A stretch of 64,000 nt of DNA from RGIG4608 sp045643885 (GTDB lineage: Bacteria; Bacillota; Clostridia; Oscillospirales; CAG-272), in NCBI GenBank assembly GCA_045643885.1, contig JAZRFY010000003.1, positions 36,138 to 100,137 on the forward strand, read 5' to 3'. Under the pieces are notes generated by a model. That model saw only the letters and a program-made list of their open reading frames with translations. It ran no database searches and was not told the DNA's origin. The position numbers and the translations under genes were made by a program. Of the stretch, positions 19,143-27,903 are shown in pieces. Numbering within the stretch: position 1 is the first letter of the stretch; each line of letters begins with the position of its first letter.

Positions 19143-20279
19143 ATGATCGCATTAATAAATGCTAAGCTTTTGCTTGAAAATGAAATATCAGAGGGCAAGG
19201 TATTGCTCCTTTCCGACAAAATCGAGGGCATCGTTGGAGAAAACGAAATTCCCGACGGTGCAGAGATTATTGATTGCGAGGGTGGATATATCACTCCCGG
19301 ATTTATCGATTTGCACATTCACGGATATCTTGGCAAGGACGTTTGCGATGCTACTGCCCAAAGCATAAGAACAATTGCAGGTGGTATCGTTGAAAACGGA
19401 GTTACAGGCTTTTTGCCTACAACTATGACCGTTGATATGTCCGTAATTAAGGGAGCACTCAATGCTTGTCGCGAGGTTAAAAACAGCGGTGAGTACTATG
19501 GCTCTCAAATCCTCGGTGTTCACGCAGAAGGGCCTTTCATCTCCGCATCTAAAAAGGGTGCGCAGGACGAAAGATTTATACTTAAACCCGACGCGGATTT
19601 CGTTAAGGCAAATGCCGATATCATTAAGATAATCACACTTGCTCCCGAAGAGGACAAGGATTTCCTTGAAATCAAGAGAATGGCAGATGAAACTGACGTT
19701 GTGGTTTCTATGGGACATACCTCTGCCGATTACAAAACTGCTATGGATAGTACTGAAAACGGCGTTAAGCACGCGACACACCTTTTCAATGCGATGACTC
19801 CTATGACTCATCGCGCTCCCGGTGTCGTTGGTGCGGCACTTAATTCGGACGTTTCTTGTGAGCTTATCGTTGATACGTATCACGTTGATCCTGCTCTTTA
19901 TGAAATGGTTTACAAGATGAAGGGAAGAAAGCTTTGCTTCATTACTGACTGCTTGCCTGCAGGCGGACTCCCCGAGGGTGAATATACACTCGGAGGTGCG
20001 AAGATTATCTACAAGGACAACCTTTGCAAGCTTGAAGACGGCACGATCGCAGGTAGTGTTCTTAAGCTCAATAAGGGTGTTTGGAACGTATATACAAATA
20101 CAAGCATTCCGCTTTGGGAGTGTGTAAACTGTGCGACTCTTAACCCTGCCAAGGCTATTGGTGTAGCGGACAAAAAGGGATCTATTGAGGTTGGCAAGGA
20201 TGCTGATATAGTAATACTTGATAACGAATTTAACGTAAAGAAAACCCTCATCGGAGGTGTCCTCAGATATGAATCTTAA
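19143..20279 (+). CDS. nagA: N-acetylglucosamine-6-phosphate deacetylase
   Basis: A 378-residue amidohydrolase converting GlcNAc-6-phosphate to glucosamine-6-phosphate and acetate in the cytoplasm. The start is set at 19143 because GGAGG lies at 19130-19134, downstream of the TTG at 19128. Landmarks are PGFIDLHIHGYLGKDV (metal ligands, about 48-62), GVHAEGPFI (about 125), SMGHTSADY (about 190), HLFNAMTPMTHR (about 215) and the catalytic ITDCLPAGG (about 265). Length is normal for the family. It links the locus to amino-sugar use. No nagB is in the window. Confidence 0.95.
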   Translation: MIALINAKLLLENEISEGKVLLLSDKIEGIVGENEIPDGAEIIDCEGGYITPGFIDLHIHGYLGKDVCDATAQSIRTIAGGIVENGVTGFLPTTMTVDMSVIKGALNACREVKNSGEYYGSQILGVHAEGPFISASKKGAQDERFILKPDADFVKANADIIKIITLAPEEDKDFLEIKRMADETDVVVSMGHTSADYKTAMDSTENGVKHATHLFNAMTPMTHRAPGVVGAALNSDVSCELIVDTYHVDPALYEMVYKMKGRKLCFITDCLPAGGLPEGEYTLGGAKIIYKDNLCKLEDGTIAGSVLKLNKGVWNVYTNTSIPLWECVNCATLNPAKAIGVADKKGSIEVGKDADIVILDNEFNVKKTLIGGVLRYES

Positions 20280-20315
20280 AATTGAACTTAAGATAGTATT
20301 TGAAAGGTATAATTG

Positions 20316-21371
20316 ATGAAAAACGTAGCTAATAATTTTAATCTGTGTTCCACAGCTGTTTCTGCTGAAATTTATGGCGCAGGGCATATTAATACAACAT
20401 ATCTTATAGTATGTGAAGATGGAACCAAGTATATATTACAAAAAATTAATAATAAAACTTTTCCTAATGTGGATGAGCTGATGTCAAATATTTGTGGAGT
20501 AACCGAATATATTGCAAATTCTCCCAATCACGGAGAGGAATTACTTTTGGTAGTTCCAACACTTGATAATAAGCCATATTATTTTGATGGGGAAGGTTAT
20601 TATAGAGTTTATACTTTCCTTTTAGGAGAAACTGTAGAAACCGGTGCCACTCTCAAGCAGTTTGAGCTTGCGGGGCGTGGTTTTGGTCAATTCCAAAATC
20701 TTCTTAATGGATACCCAGCGGACAAATTGTTTGATCCCATCAAAAATTTTCACAATACGGTCGATAGATTTGAAAAATTTGAGGCAGCGGTTGATGCTGA
20801 TTTGATGGGAAGAGTTAACAGCTGTAATGAAGAGATAGAATTTTTTAAATCAAGAAAAGAGTATTGTTCAAGAATTCTTGACCTTATTGCGAGTGGTGAA
20901 ATACCGCTTCGCGTGACTCATAATGATACCAAACCCAATAATGTTCTTGTGGATGAGGCAAACGATAGAGTTGTTGGTGTGCTTGATCTTGATACCATTA
21001 TGTCGGGTAGTATTCTTTATGATTTCGGAGATAGTATTCGTTATGGTGCAAATACCGGTGCCGAAGATGAAGTTGATTTAACTAAGGTTAGATTCTCTGA
21101 GGAATATTATGAAAGTTATTGCAAAGGATTCTTGCCTCTTGTAAAGCATATGTTGACGGATTGTGAAAAGAGCAATATGCATTTTGGTGCTATGCTTATG
21201 ACATATGAATGTGGTATGCGTTTTTTAACCGATTATCTTTCAGGTGACACATACTTTAGAATTCATAGAGAACACCATAATTTGGATAGATGTAGAACAC
21301 AAATGAAGCTTCTTTCCGAAATGGAAAAAAATGAAGACGTAATGATAGAAATCGTAAAAAAATATTTATAA
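20316..21371 (+). CDS. nahK: N-acetylhexosamine 1-kinase-like phosphotransferase
   Basis: A 351-residue APH-fold kinase starting at the ATG at 20316. It resembles NahK/LnpB of the lacto-N-biose/galacto-N-biose pathway. GAGHINTTYLI and YILQKINNKTFPNVDELMSNI lie near the N-terminus. The catalytic text VTHNDTKPNNVL (about 203-214) and metal-binding VLDLDTIMSGSILYDFGDSIRYGANT follow. It would phosphorylate GlcNAc or GalNAc at C1. The neighbouring galE and nearby galT supply the remaining steps of that pathway. The DNA is more A+T-rich in third positions than its neighbours, which could point to separate acquisition. The symbol is by similarity only. Confidence 0.8.
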   Translation: MKNVANNFNLCSTAVSAEIYGAGHINTTYLIVCEDGTKYILQKINNKTFPNVDELMSNICGVTEYIANSPNHGEELLLVVPTLDNKPYYFDGEGYYRVYTFLLGETVETGATLKQFELAGRGFGQFQNLLNGYPADKLFDPIKNFHNTVDRFEKFEAAVDADLMGRVNSCNEEIEFFKSRKEYCSRILDLIASGEIPLRVTHNDTKPNNVLVDEANDRVVGVLDLDTIMSGSILYDFGDSIRYGANTGAEDEVDLTKVRFSEEYYESYCKGFLPLVKHMLTDCEKSNMHFGAMLMTYECGMRFLTDYLSGDTYFRIHREHHNLDRCRTQMKLLSEMEKNEDVMIEIVKKYL

Positions 21372-21395
21372 AGACTAAAGGAGCAGACAATTATT

Positions 21396-22772
21396 ATGCT
21401 TTCTACCGAATATACAAAGCTTGATAAAGGCTTTATGCCAATGGCTCTTGTATGCCGTGATATGAGAGAGAATACAAAGGACGACGGACAAGATATCATT
21501 GTTGCAGTTGAAAGAAATCAGGGATATACATACGTATATAAAACAAGAATATACAAGGATAACACAGGTCACGATGAGGAGAACTGCAAATTCATTGACA
21601 GAATTGCAAAAACTCTTTTGTGGGTTGCAGGTGGCTATAAGATCACAGTTGCAGGAAGCAAGGTTGTTGGCGAATACGTTAAGAATACATTCTGCCACGG
21701 CGGAACGAGAGATTTCGATGCTCGCTTTATGGAGAGAGTATATGAAAGACCCTTTGAGGTAGTAGTAACCGACCTTGAACACGCACCTGGGGAAAAAAGC
21801 TCTGCTTGTCCCGTTGGTAAGCACCTTGACGGATGCCGTATCGGTTTCGACGCAGGCGGCTCCGATAGAAAGGTTTCTGCCGTTGTTGACGGTGAAACAG
21901 TTTATTCCGAAGAGGTGGTTTGGTTCCCCAAGCTCAACTCCGACCCAAGCTATCACTATGAGGGCATTTTGAATGCGATGAAAACAGCCGCATCACATAT
22001 GCCAAGAGTCGATGCAATCGGTGTTTCAAGCGCAGGTGTGTATATCGACAATAAGATTATGGTCGCATCTCTCTTTATCAAGGTAAATGATGAAGATTTT
22101 GAAAAGACAGTAAAGAATATGTATATAGACGTTGCACGCGAGATCGGTGAAAATATTCCGATCGAGGTGGCAAACGACGGTGACGTAACTGCACTTGCAG
22201 GTGCTATGAGCCTTGAGGATAACGGAATCCTCGGTATTGCGATGGGCACAAGTGAAGCGGCAGGCTACGTTGATATGGACGGAAATATCACAGGTTGGCT
22301 CAACGAGCTCGCATTTGCTCCAGTTGACTACAACGAGGACGCAATGGTTGACGAGTGGTCGCGTGACTACGGCTGTGGAGTTAAGTATTTCTCACAGGAC
22401 GGCGTAATCAAGCTTGCGCCCTATGCAGGAATTGAGCTTGATGAAAACCTTTCTCCTGCTGAAAAGCTTAAGGTAGTACAAAACCTTATGAAAGAGGGCG
22501 ACGAGAGAGCGAAAGCGATCTATGAAACGATCGGTGCATATTTCGGCTATTCACTTGCTTACTACGCTGAATTTTACGATATAAAGCACGTTCTCATTAT
22601 GGGACGAGTAACAAGTGGTGAGGGCGGAGAAATCCTTCTTAATAAAGCAAGAGAGGTAATCGCAACCGAGTTCCCCAAACTCAACGAAAAGATAACCCTC
22701 AATATCCCCGACGAAAAGGCAAGAAGAGTGGGACAGTCAGTAGCTGCTGCAAGCTTGCCCAAAATAAACTGA
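21396..22772 (+). CDS. ROK-like sugar kinase/ATPase with extra N-terminal segment
   Basis: A 458-residue protein. Residues about 148-450 contain a ROK/actin-type ATPase core: CRIGFDAGGSDRKVSAVVDG (phosphate 1 loop), AIGVSSAGVY, IEVANDGDVTALAG (catalytic Asp region) and GIAMGTSEAAGYV (phosphate 2). The ROK zinc Cys cluster is not visible. The first 145 residues are not a helix-turn-helix and I cannot assign them. AAGGAG precedes the start. It follows the NahK-like gene by 24 bases and precedes galE, so it probably handles another sugar of the same glycan. Substrate unknown. Confidence 0.75.
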   Translation: MLSTEYTKLDKGFMPMALVCRDMRENTKDDGQDIIVAVERNQGYTYVYKTRIYKDNTGHDEENCKFIDRIAKTLLWVAGGYKITVAGSKVVGEYVKNTFCHGGTRDFDARFMERVYERPFEVVVTDLEHAPGEKSSACPVGKHLDGCRIGFDAGGSDRKVSAVVDGETVYSEEVVWFPKLNSDPSYHYEGILNAMKTAASHMPRVDAIGVSSAGVYIDNKIMVASLFIKVNDEDFEKTVKNMYIDVAREIGENIPIEVANDGDVTALAGAMSLEDNGILGIAMGTSEAAGYVDMDGNITGWLNELAFAPVDYNEDAMVDEWSRDYGCGVKYFSQDGVIKLAPYAGIELDENLSPAEKLKVVQNLMKEGDERAKAIYETIGAYFGYSLAYYAEFYDIKHVLIMGRVTSGEGGEILLNKAREVIATEFPKLNEKITLNIPDEKARRVGQSVAAASLPKIN

Positions 22773-22804
22773 AAATTCAAATCATTCTAAGTTGGGAGTA
22801 AACT

Positions 22805-23815
22805 ATGAACATTTTAGTAACTGGTGGTGCTGGTTATATTGGTAGCCACACTTGTGTTGAACTGCTTAACAAAGGATATAATGTTATTGTTATTGATAAT
22901 TTTGTGAATTCTTCAAAAGAATCTCTCAATAGAGTCAGCCAAATAACAGGTAAAAGTGTAAAATTGTATGAAGGAGATGTATGTGACAAAGAACTCCTTG
23001 AAAAGGTTTTTAGTGAAAACGAAATAGAATATGTAATTCACTTTGCGGGTCTTAAGGCGGTAGGTGAAAGCTGTTCAATGCCTGTTAGATATTATCAGAA
23101 TAATATTATAAGCACACTCCATCTTGTTGAGGTAATGGGAAAATACAACTGTAAAAAGATTGTTTTCTCTTCATCAGCAACAGTATATGGCGATCCTGAG
23201 ACACTTCCTATTACAGAAAAGTGCAAGGTTGGTGGAACAACCAATCCTTATGGTACGTCAAAATATTTCCAAGAAATAATACTTTCTGATCTTTGCAAAG
23301 CGGATAAGGATTGGACGGTGGTGCTTCTTAGATATTTTAATCCCGTAGGTGCACACGAAAGTGGACTTATTGGTGAAGCTCCGTCTGGTATTCCCAATAA
23401 CCTTGCGCCTTATGTTGCAAAGGTTGCAATTGGTCAGCTTCCTTATCTTAACGTATTTGGCAATGACTATGATACACACGATGGAACTGGTGTTAGAGAT
23501 TACATTCACGTTGTGGACTTGGCAAAAGGTCATGTTGTTGCAATTGAAAAGGTTGAAAACACTGGTTGTCATGTTTACAATCTTGGCACAGGTGTGGGAT
23601 ATTCTGTCCTTGACCTTGTTAAAGCATTCGGTAAGGCATGCGGACATAATATAGCATATAAATTTGCTCCACGCAGACCTGGTGATATAGCATCTTGTTA
23701 TGCAGATGCAACAAAAGCTAAAGAGGAGCTTGGATGGGGAGCAGAGCTTGGGCTCGATGAAATGTGTTCTTCAGTTTGGAATTGGCAAACTAAAAATCCA
23801 AATGGATATAACTAA
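22805..23815 (+). CDS. galE: UDP-glucose 4-epimerase
   Basis: A 336-residue extended short-chain dehydrogenase that interconverts UDP-galactose and UDP-glucose (possibly also the N-acetyl forms) with bound NAD. The Rossmann motif VTGGAGYIGSHTCVELL is at residues 4-20. The catalytic pair is in SSSATVYG and NPYGTSKYFQE (YxxxK, about 148-152). LLRYFNPVGAHESGLIGE and DGTGVRDYIHV are the usual GalE signatures. Length is normal. It lies between the ROK-like gene and the aldose epimerase with short gaps. Third positions are more A+T-rich than in most of the locus. Confidence 0.96.
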   Translation: MNILVTGGAGYIGSHTCVELLNKGYNVIVIDNFVNSSKESLNRVSQITGKSVKLYEGDVCDKELLEKVFSENEIEYVIHFAGLKAVGESCSMPVRYYQNNIISTLHLVEVMGKYNCKKIVFSSSATVYGDPETLPITEKCKVGGTTNPYGTSKYFQEIILSDLCKADKDWTVVLLRYFNPVGAHESGLIGEAPSGIPNNLAPYVAKVAIGQLPYLNVFGNDYDTHDGTGVRDYIHVVDLAKGHVVAIEKVENTGCHVYNLGTGVGYSVLDLVKAFGKACGHNIAYKFAPRRPGDIASCYADATKAKEELGWGAELGLDEMCSSVWNWQTKNPNGYN

Positions 23816-23817
23816 AA

Positions 23818-24660
23818 ATGTATATAATTGGTAATAAAAAAATAAAGATTCAAATTAGTGAAATTGGCGCTGAAGTTAGAACTGTAATATATAACGGAAA
23901 AGAACGCGCTTGGCAGAACGAAACAGGCGAGTGGTCGGGATGTGCAATATTGCTTTTCCCATTCGCAGGATTTAACCGTCTTATTTATGACGGAGTTGAT
24001 TTCGGTGTTCAAAAGCACGGATTTTGCCGAAACGAAGAATTTGAGCTTGTAGAGAAGGGGGATGATTATATCACCTTCGTTCTCAAGGCAAACGAGAGAA
24101 CTAAGGCAGTTTATCCATATATTTTCGAATTTTTTGTAAAATATGTCATTATTGACAGTGGCTACAGTGTGTGTTATACTATAATAAATAGTGATAATAG
24201 AGAAATTCCCTTTGCTTGCGGTGGACACGAGTCCTTCACGCTTGATAATGAGGTTGAAAACTACTATGTCGAATTTGAAAAGGACGAAAGCTTTGATTTT
24301 CTTGTTCACAATGCAGGCGGTATGCTCACGGGTGAAAAAATAAATCATGGAGTGGGAAAAATTCTTTCTCTTGAAAAGGAATTTACCGACGATAGCGCAA
24401 CTGTTATTCTTGGCAATATCAATTCAAGAAAAGCAGGTCTTTATCACAAGGAAACAAAGGAGAAGGTTGTTGAAATTACCTTTGACGGGTTTTCAAATCT
24501 TCTTTTGTGGCATCCCCATGGTTCCAAAATGCTTTGTATTGAGCCTTGGCAGTGCCTCCCATCCTATGCTGATGAGATAAAAGAATTTAAAGAGAGAGAG
24601 GGCGTGATCACTCTTTCTTCAAAGCGAGAGATCGCATTTACAAGAACGGTCACATACTAA
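23818..24660 (+). CDS. Aldose 1-epimerase family protein
   Basis: A 280-residue protein of the galactose mutarotase-like fold, beginning two bases after galE stops. Landmarks are RAWQNETGEWSG (substrate loop), LLFPFAGF, GVQKHGFCRN, the central FACGGHESFTL and LLLWHPHGSKMLCIEPWQCLP. This matches the LacX/YeaD-like subgroup rather than classic GalM. It interconverts anomers of hexoses or hexose phosphates in the cytoplasm, feeding the Leloir enzymes. The exact sugar is not determined by sequence. Confidence 0.88.
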   Translation: MYIIGNKKIKIQISEIGAEVRTVIYNGKERAWQNETGEWSGCAILLFPFAGFNRLIYDGVDFGVQKHGFCRNEEFELVEKGDDYITFVLKANERTKAVYPYIFEFFVKYVIIDSGYSVCYTIINSDNREIPFACGGHESFTLDNEVENYYVEFEKDESFDFLVHNAGGMLTGEKINHGVGKILSLEKEFTDDSATVILGNINSRKAGLYHKETKEKVVEITFDGFSNLLLWHPHGSKMLCIEPWQCLPSYADEIKEFKEREGVITLSSKREIAFTRTVTY

Positions 24661-24774
24661 ATCAGTTAAATATATATTTTATATATTTAAAAATATATCG
24701 CGTTTGAGGAAAACCGATGGGGCATTTTTTAGCCACCGAATATATCGGCCAAAAGAACGCAAAAGGAGAAAAAT

Positions 24775-26001
24775 ATGTCAACAGTAACACTTAAGCACGT
24801 GTACAAGGTGTACGAAAACACCGAGAAGAAGGTTGTTAATCAGAAGCCCGCGGTTTCTGACTTCTGTATGGAGATTCAGGACAAGGAATTCATCGTATTC
24901 GTAGGTCCTTCCGGTTGTGGTAAGTCAACAACTCTTAGTATGATCGCAGGTCCTGAAGAAATTTCTGACGGTGAGATCTGGATTGACGATACTATCGTTA
25001 ACGATATCGCACCCAAGGACAGAGATATCGCGATGGTATTCCAGAACTATGCTCTTTACCCCCATATGACCGTTTACGATAATATGGCGTTCGGTCTTAA
25101 GCTTCGTAAGATAGCTGACGTAAAGAGAGATAAGGCTGGTAACCCCATTCTTGACGAAAACGGAAATACAATTCCCGTTATGAGAAAGTATACAAAGAAG
25201 GAGATCGACGATAAGGTTCAGGCAGCGGCAAAGATTCTTGCTATCGAAGAGTACCTTAAGAGAAAGCCCAAGGCTTTGTCCGGTGGTCAGAGACAGAGAG
25301 TTGCTCTTGGTAGAACGATCGTTAGAAATCCCAAGGTATTCCTTCTTGACGAACCTCTTTCCAACCTTGACGCAAAGCTTCGTGCAACAATGAGAAGTGA
25401 AATTATCAAGCTTCACGATCAGCTTGGTGCAACATTTATTTACGTAACTCACGACCAGGTTGAGGCTATGACAATGGGTACAAGAATCGTTGTAATGAAG
25501 GACGGCTTCGTACAGCAGATCGGTGCACCTCAGGAGCTTTACGATTATCCCATCAACACATTCGTTGCAGGATTTATCGGCACACCTCAGATGAACTTCT
25601 TTGAAGGTCACATTACTCCCGACGGTAAGATCACATTTGCCAACAACCAGACAATCCAGCTTTCCAAGGATGCTTTTGCAAGCTTTGATGAAAAGAAGAT
25701 CGGAACAGGTCTTGATATCATCCTTGGCGTTCGTCCCGGTGATCTTAAGGTTCTTGATGCAGAGAACGACACAACTGTTAGTGCAAGAGTTGAAGTTATC
25801 GAGGCTCTCGGTAACGAAACTATCATTTACGCTAACCTTGATAAGAATGCTGAAGGCTCCATCGAAAAGAGCCCCACAAGCATTGTAGCTGCCGCAAAGC
25901 TTAAGAAGAATCCCGAAAGAAAGAGCGAGATTATCCTTGGCATCGACGAAGAGGCTATTCACCTCTTTGACAAGGCTACTGAAATCAGCATCAGAAAGTA
26001 A
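24775..26001 (+). CDS. ugpC: ABC transporter ATP-binding protein, UgpC/MsmK type
   Basis: A 408-residue ATPase of CUT1 sugar importers. It carries Walker A GPSGCGKST (about residue 44), Q-loop VFQNYALYPHMTVYDN, signature LSGGQRQRVALGR, Walker B VFLLDEP and H-loop YVTHDQ. The C-terminal OB/TOBE regulatory region (about 240-405) includes FIGTPQMNFF and LGVRPGDL. AAGGAG precedes the start. A 114-base gap separates it from the epimerase gene, with no clear terminator. Such ATPases often serve several permease pairs. It is the likely partner of the permeases at 14777-16626. One oddity is an insertion of about 20 residues between the Q-loop and the signature, seen in some clostridial homologues. 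Confidence 0.93.
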   Translation: MSTVTLKHVYKVYENTEKKVVNQKPAVSDFCMEIQDKEFIVFVGPSGCGKSTTLSMIAGPEEISDGEIWIDDTIVNDIAPKDRDIAMVFQNYALYPHMTVYDNMAFGLKLRKIADVKRDKAGNPILDENGNTIPVMRKYTKKEIDDKVQAAAKILAIEEYLKRKPKALSGGQRQRVALGRTIVRNPKVFLLDEPLSNLDAKLRATMRSEIIKLHDQLGATFIYVTHDQVEAMTMGTRIVVMKDGFVQQIGAPQELYDYPINTFVAGFIGTPQMNFFEGHITPDGKITFANNQTIQLSKDAFASFDEKKIGTGLDIILGVRPGDLKVLDAENDTTVSARVEVIEALGNETIIYANLDKNAEGSIEKSPTSIVAAAKLKKNPERKSEIILGIDEEAIHLFDKATEISIRK

Positions 26002-26014
26002 TTTGATACATAAA

Positions 26015-26048
26015 AGCTCCGTGGAGGATATCCACGGAGCTGCTTTTA
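26015..26048 (+). terminator. Intrinsic terminator after the sugar locus
   Basis: AGCTCCGTGGA (26015-26025) pairs perfectly with TCCACGGAGCT (26031-26041), followed by GCTTTTAT. It closes the plus-strand sugar locus just before the convergent mgtE gene. Confidence 0.85.
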
Positions 26049-26049
26049 T

Positions 26050-26079
26050 AAAAGAAAGCCCCTCGTATCTGAGGGGCTT
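26050..26079 (-). terminator. Intrinsic terminator of mgtE
   Basis: AAGCCCCTC (26056-26064) pairs with GAGGGGCTT (26071-26079). On the minus strand it is followed by TTTCTTTT. It lies 12 bases past the mgtE stop. Confidence 0.85.
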
Positions 26080-26090
26080 GATTTGTAAGA

Positions 26091-27461
26091 TCAAATTGAG
26101 AGTATTGCAGTAGCCATTGCAAAATAGATAAGAAGTGATACTGCGTCAACGATGGTGGTGATGAAGGGACTTGCCATAACTGCAGGGTCAAGACCAAGCT
26201 TTTTAGCTGCAACGGGAAGAACGCATCCAACTATTTTTGCAACTACAACCGTTGCAAGAAGAGTTAAGGAAACCACAAGGTTTTCCATGGGCAAAACGCC
26301 GTTTCCAAAGAGAATATTGTCAACAACGATAATCTTGATGAAATTGCAAATTGACAAAATCACACCACAAAGAATGGCAACTCTAAGCTCCTTCCAGATG
26401 ATTGCCCAGATGTCACCGTTTTCTATCTCACCGATGGCAAGACCACGGATAACAGTAACTGATGATTGAGCACCCGAGTTACCACCCGTACCCATGAGCA
26501 TGGGGATGAATGCGATAAGAACGGGAATTTGAGCAAGCTTGTCCTCAAAGCCTGCGATTATCTGACCTGTAAACGTTGCTGAGAGCATCAAAAGGAGCAA
26601 CCACGGGATTCTGGTCTTCCAAATTTCAAACACGCCAGCGCGCATATAAGGCTTGTCAGAGGGCACGATAGCTGCCATCTTTTCGATATCCTCGGTAGCC
26701 TCCTCTTCGATAACGTCGATAGCGTCGTCGACGGTAACGATGCCGACAAGACGGTTTTCCTTGTCAACGATGGGAAGGGCAAGCATATCGTATTTCTGAA
26801 TCATTGCAACAACGTCCTCTTGGTGATCAAGAGTGTTGGCGCAAAGGATGTCGGTTTCCATTATGTCACCAATGAGTGAATCGGGAGTTGCGAAAATGAG
26901 GTCCTTAAGAGAAACGATACCCTCAAGAACGCGAGATTCGTTGGTAACGTAGGCTACGTAAACTGTTTCCTTGTCATAACCCTTGCGACGAATATTTTCT
27001 ATTGCCTGAGATACCGTCATTTCCTTATGAAGGTCGATAAACTCAGCTGTCATAACGCTTCCTGCACTATCCTCGGGATAGGAGAGGAACTTATTTATAA
27101 GGTTTCTTGTTTCGGGACGGGAGAGCTTTAAAATGCGCTTTACCATGATAGCAGGGAGCTCTTCAAGAATGTCAACGGCGTCGTCGACAAAGAGGTCCTC
27201 GATAATCATAGTGATTTCGGCGTCACTCATTCTGTTGATAATGGATTCCTGCATTTCAAGATCCATAAATGAGAAGATGCCTGCTGCTGCGTCCTTTTTG
27301 AGCATTCTGAAGGCACTAAGCACCATATCGTCGGGAAGGGACATTAAATATTCGGCCGCGTCGATATCGTTAAGCTCATCAATTTCGTGCATAAACGCCG
27401 AGTATTTTTTCTCTTGCAGCAAAGAATTTAAACGTTCAAAAATTTCATCTCTGTCTTCCAT
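26091..27461 (-). CDS. mgtE: MgtE-family magnesium transporter
   Basis: A 456-residue Mg2+ channel. Residues 1-130 are the MgtE_N helical domain and about 135-265 hold two CBS domains that sense Mg2+. The remainder has five membrane spans. Conserved pore residues are visible in GTGGNSGAQSSV (first part of the membrane domain) and in DPAVMASPFITTIVDAVSLLIYF at the C-terminal end. Length is normal. It is transcribed alone against the sugar locus from a promoter at 27498-27526. No M-box riboswitch fold could be seen in the short leader, so Mg2+ control is probably at protein level. Confidence 0.95.
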   Translation of the reverse strand: MEDRDEIFERLNSLLQEKKYSAFMHEIDELNDIDAAEYLMSLPDDMVLSAFRMLKKDAAAGIFSFMDLEMQESIINRMSDAEITMIIEDLFVDDAVDILEELPAIMVKRILKLSRPETRNLINKFLSYPEDSAGSVMTAEFIDLHKEMTVSQAIENIRRKGYDKETVYVAYVTNESRVLEGIVSLKDLIFATPDSLIGDIMETDILCANTLDHQEDVVAMIQKYDMLALPIVDKENRLVGIVTVDDAIDVIEEEATEDIEKMAAIVPSDKPYMRAGVFEIWKTRIPWLLLLMLSATFTGQIIAGFEDKLAQIPVLIAFIPMLMGTGGNSGAQSSVTVIRGLAIGEIENGDIWAIIWKELRVAILCGVILSICNFIKIIVVDNILFGNGVLPMENLVVSLTLLATVVVAKIVGCVLPVAAKKLGLDPAVMASPFITTIVDAVSLLIYFAMATAILSI

Positions 27462-27497
27462 TTACAATCCCTCCTTAATTTTCGATAATACAGTATT

Positions 27498-27526
27498 ATT
27501 TTACTCCTTTATAGCATTAAAGTCAA
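27498..27526 (-). promoter_or_regulatory. mgtE promoter
   Basis: On the minus strand, TTGACT (27526-27521), a 17-base spacer and TAAAAT (27503-27498) form a good sigma-A promoter 37 bases upstream of the mgtE start. Confidence 0.7.
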
Positions 27527-27567
27527 CAATAAATATTTTATTTTTTTGAAAAAATGCAAAAAAAGAC

Positions 27568-27596
27568 TTGATTTTTTGATCCTCTTGTGTTACAAT
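27568..27596 (+). promoter_or_regulatory. tRNA-Leu promoter
   Basis: TTGATT (27568-27573), a 17-base spacer and TACAAT (27591-27596) lie 14 bases before the tRNA 5' end. Confidence 0.65.
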
Positions 27597-27610
27597 ATCA
27601 TTTGTTAAGC

Positions 27611-27697
27611 GCCGGTGTGATGGAATTGGCAGACGTGCTGGACTCAAAATCCAGTGGTAGCGATACCGTATCGGTTCGACCCCGATCACCGGCACCA
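27611..27697 (+). tRNA. tRNA-Leu (anticodon CAA)
   Basis: A class II tRNA with a long variable arm. The acceptor arm GCCGGTG pairs with CACCGGC, the discriminator is A, and the CCA end is encoded. The anticodon stem CTGGA/TCCAG encloses the loop CTCAAAA, with the anticodon CAA at 27645-27647. The T-arm contains GGTTCGACCCC. It reads UUG codons. Confidence 0.97.
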
Positions 27698-27700
27698 TAA

Positions 27701-27728
27701 AAGAGCAGTTTTACTGCTCTTTTTTTGT
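27701..27728 (+). terminator. Intrinsic terminator after tRNA-Leu
   Basis: AAGAGCAG and CTGCTCTT form a stem over a five-base loop, followed directly by a run of T residues. Confidence 0.9.
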
Positions 27729-27795
27729 TTTTATATCAATAAAACGTTTAATACATGTGGCAAATTTGAAAACGCAGATATGCCTTAAACTTTGC

Positions 27796-27824
27796 TTGAC
27801 AAAACATATACCTGGGTATATAAT
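27796..27824 (+). promoter_or_regulatory. Consensus promoter with CsoR/CstR-like operator
   Basis: TTGACA (27796-27801), a 17-base spacer and TATAAT (27819-27824) match the sigma-A consensus fully. A palindrome, ATATACC-TG-GGTATAT (27806-27821), fills the spacer and overlaps the -10. ATACC/GGTAT arms resemble operators of the CsoR/CstR (DUF156) repressors. CstR responds to persulfides and often controls rhodaneses, which is the gene downstream. The regulator assignment is inference. Confidence 0.6.
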
Positions 27825-27903
27825 AAAGGTGGAAATTATACGATAACGAACGATAATACAAATCATACTACCGTTAAATTCGTTTCGGATGGAGGAAGGA
27901 TAG

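Noticed and set aside
18830..20387. Long minus-strand open frame opposite nagA (399 codons at 19188-20387)
   Set aside because: It is a shadow of nagA and the start of the kinase gene; its translation is rich in Cys, Asn and Ile with no domain, and it has no ribosome site.
24925..26094. 389-codon minus-strand frame opposite the UgpC-like ATPase
   Set aside because: Shadow; the plus-strand frame contains every ABC ATPase motif in order.
27461..27498. Mg2+ riboswitch (M-box) before mgtE
   Set aside because: The leader is only about 30 bases, too short for an M-box.
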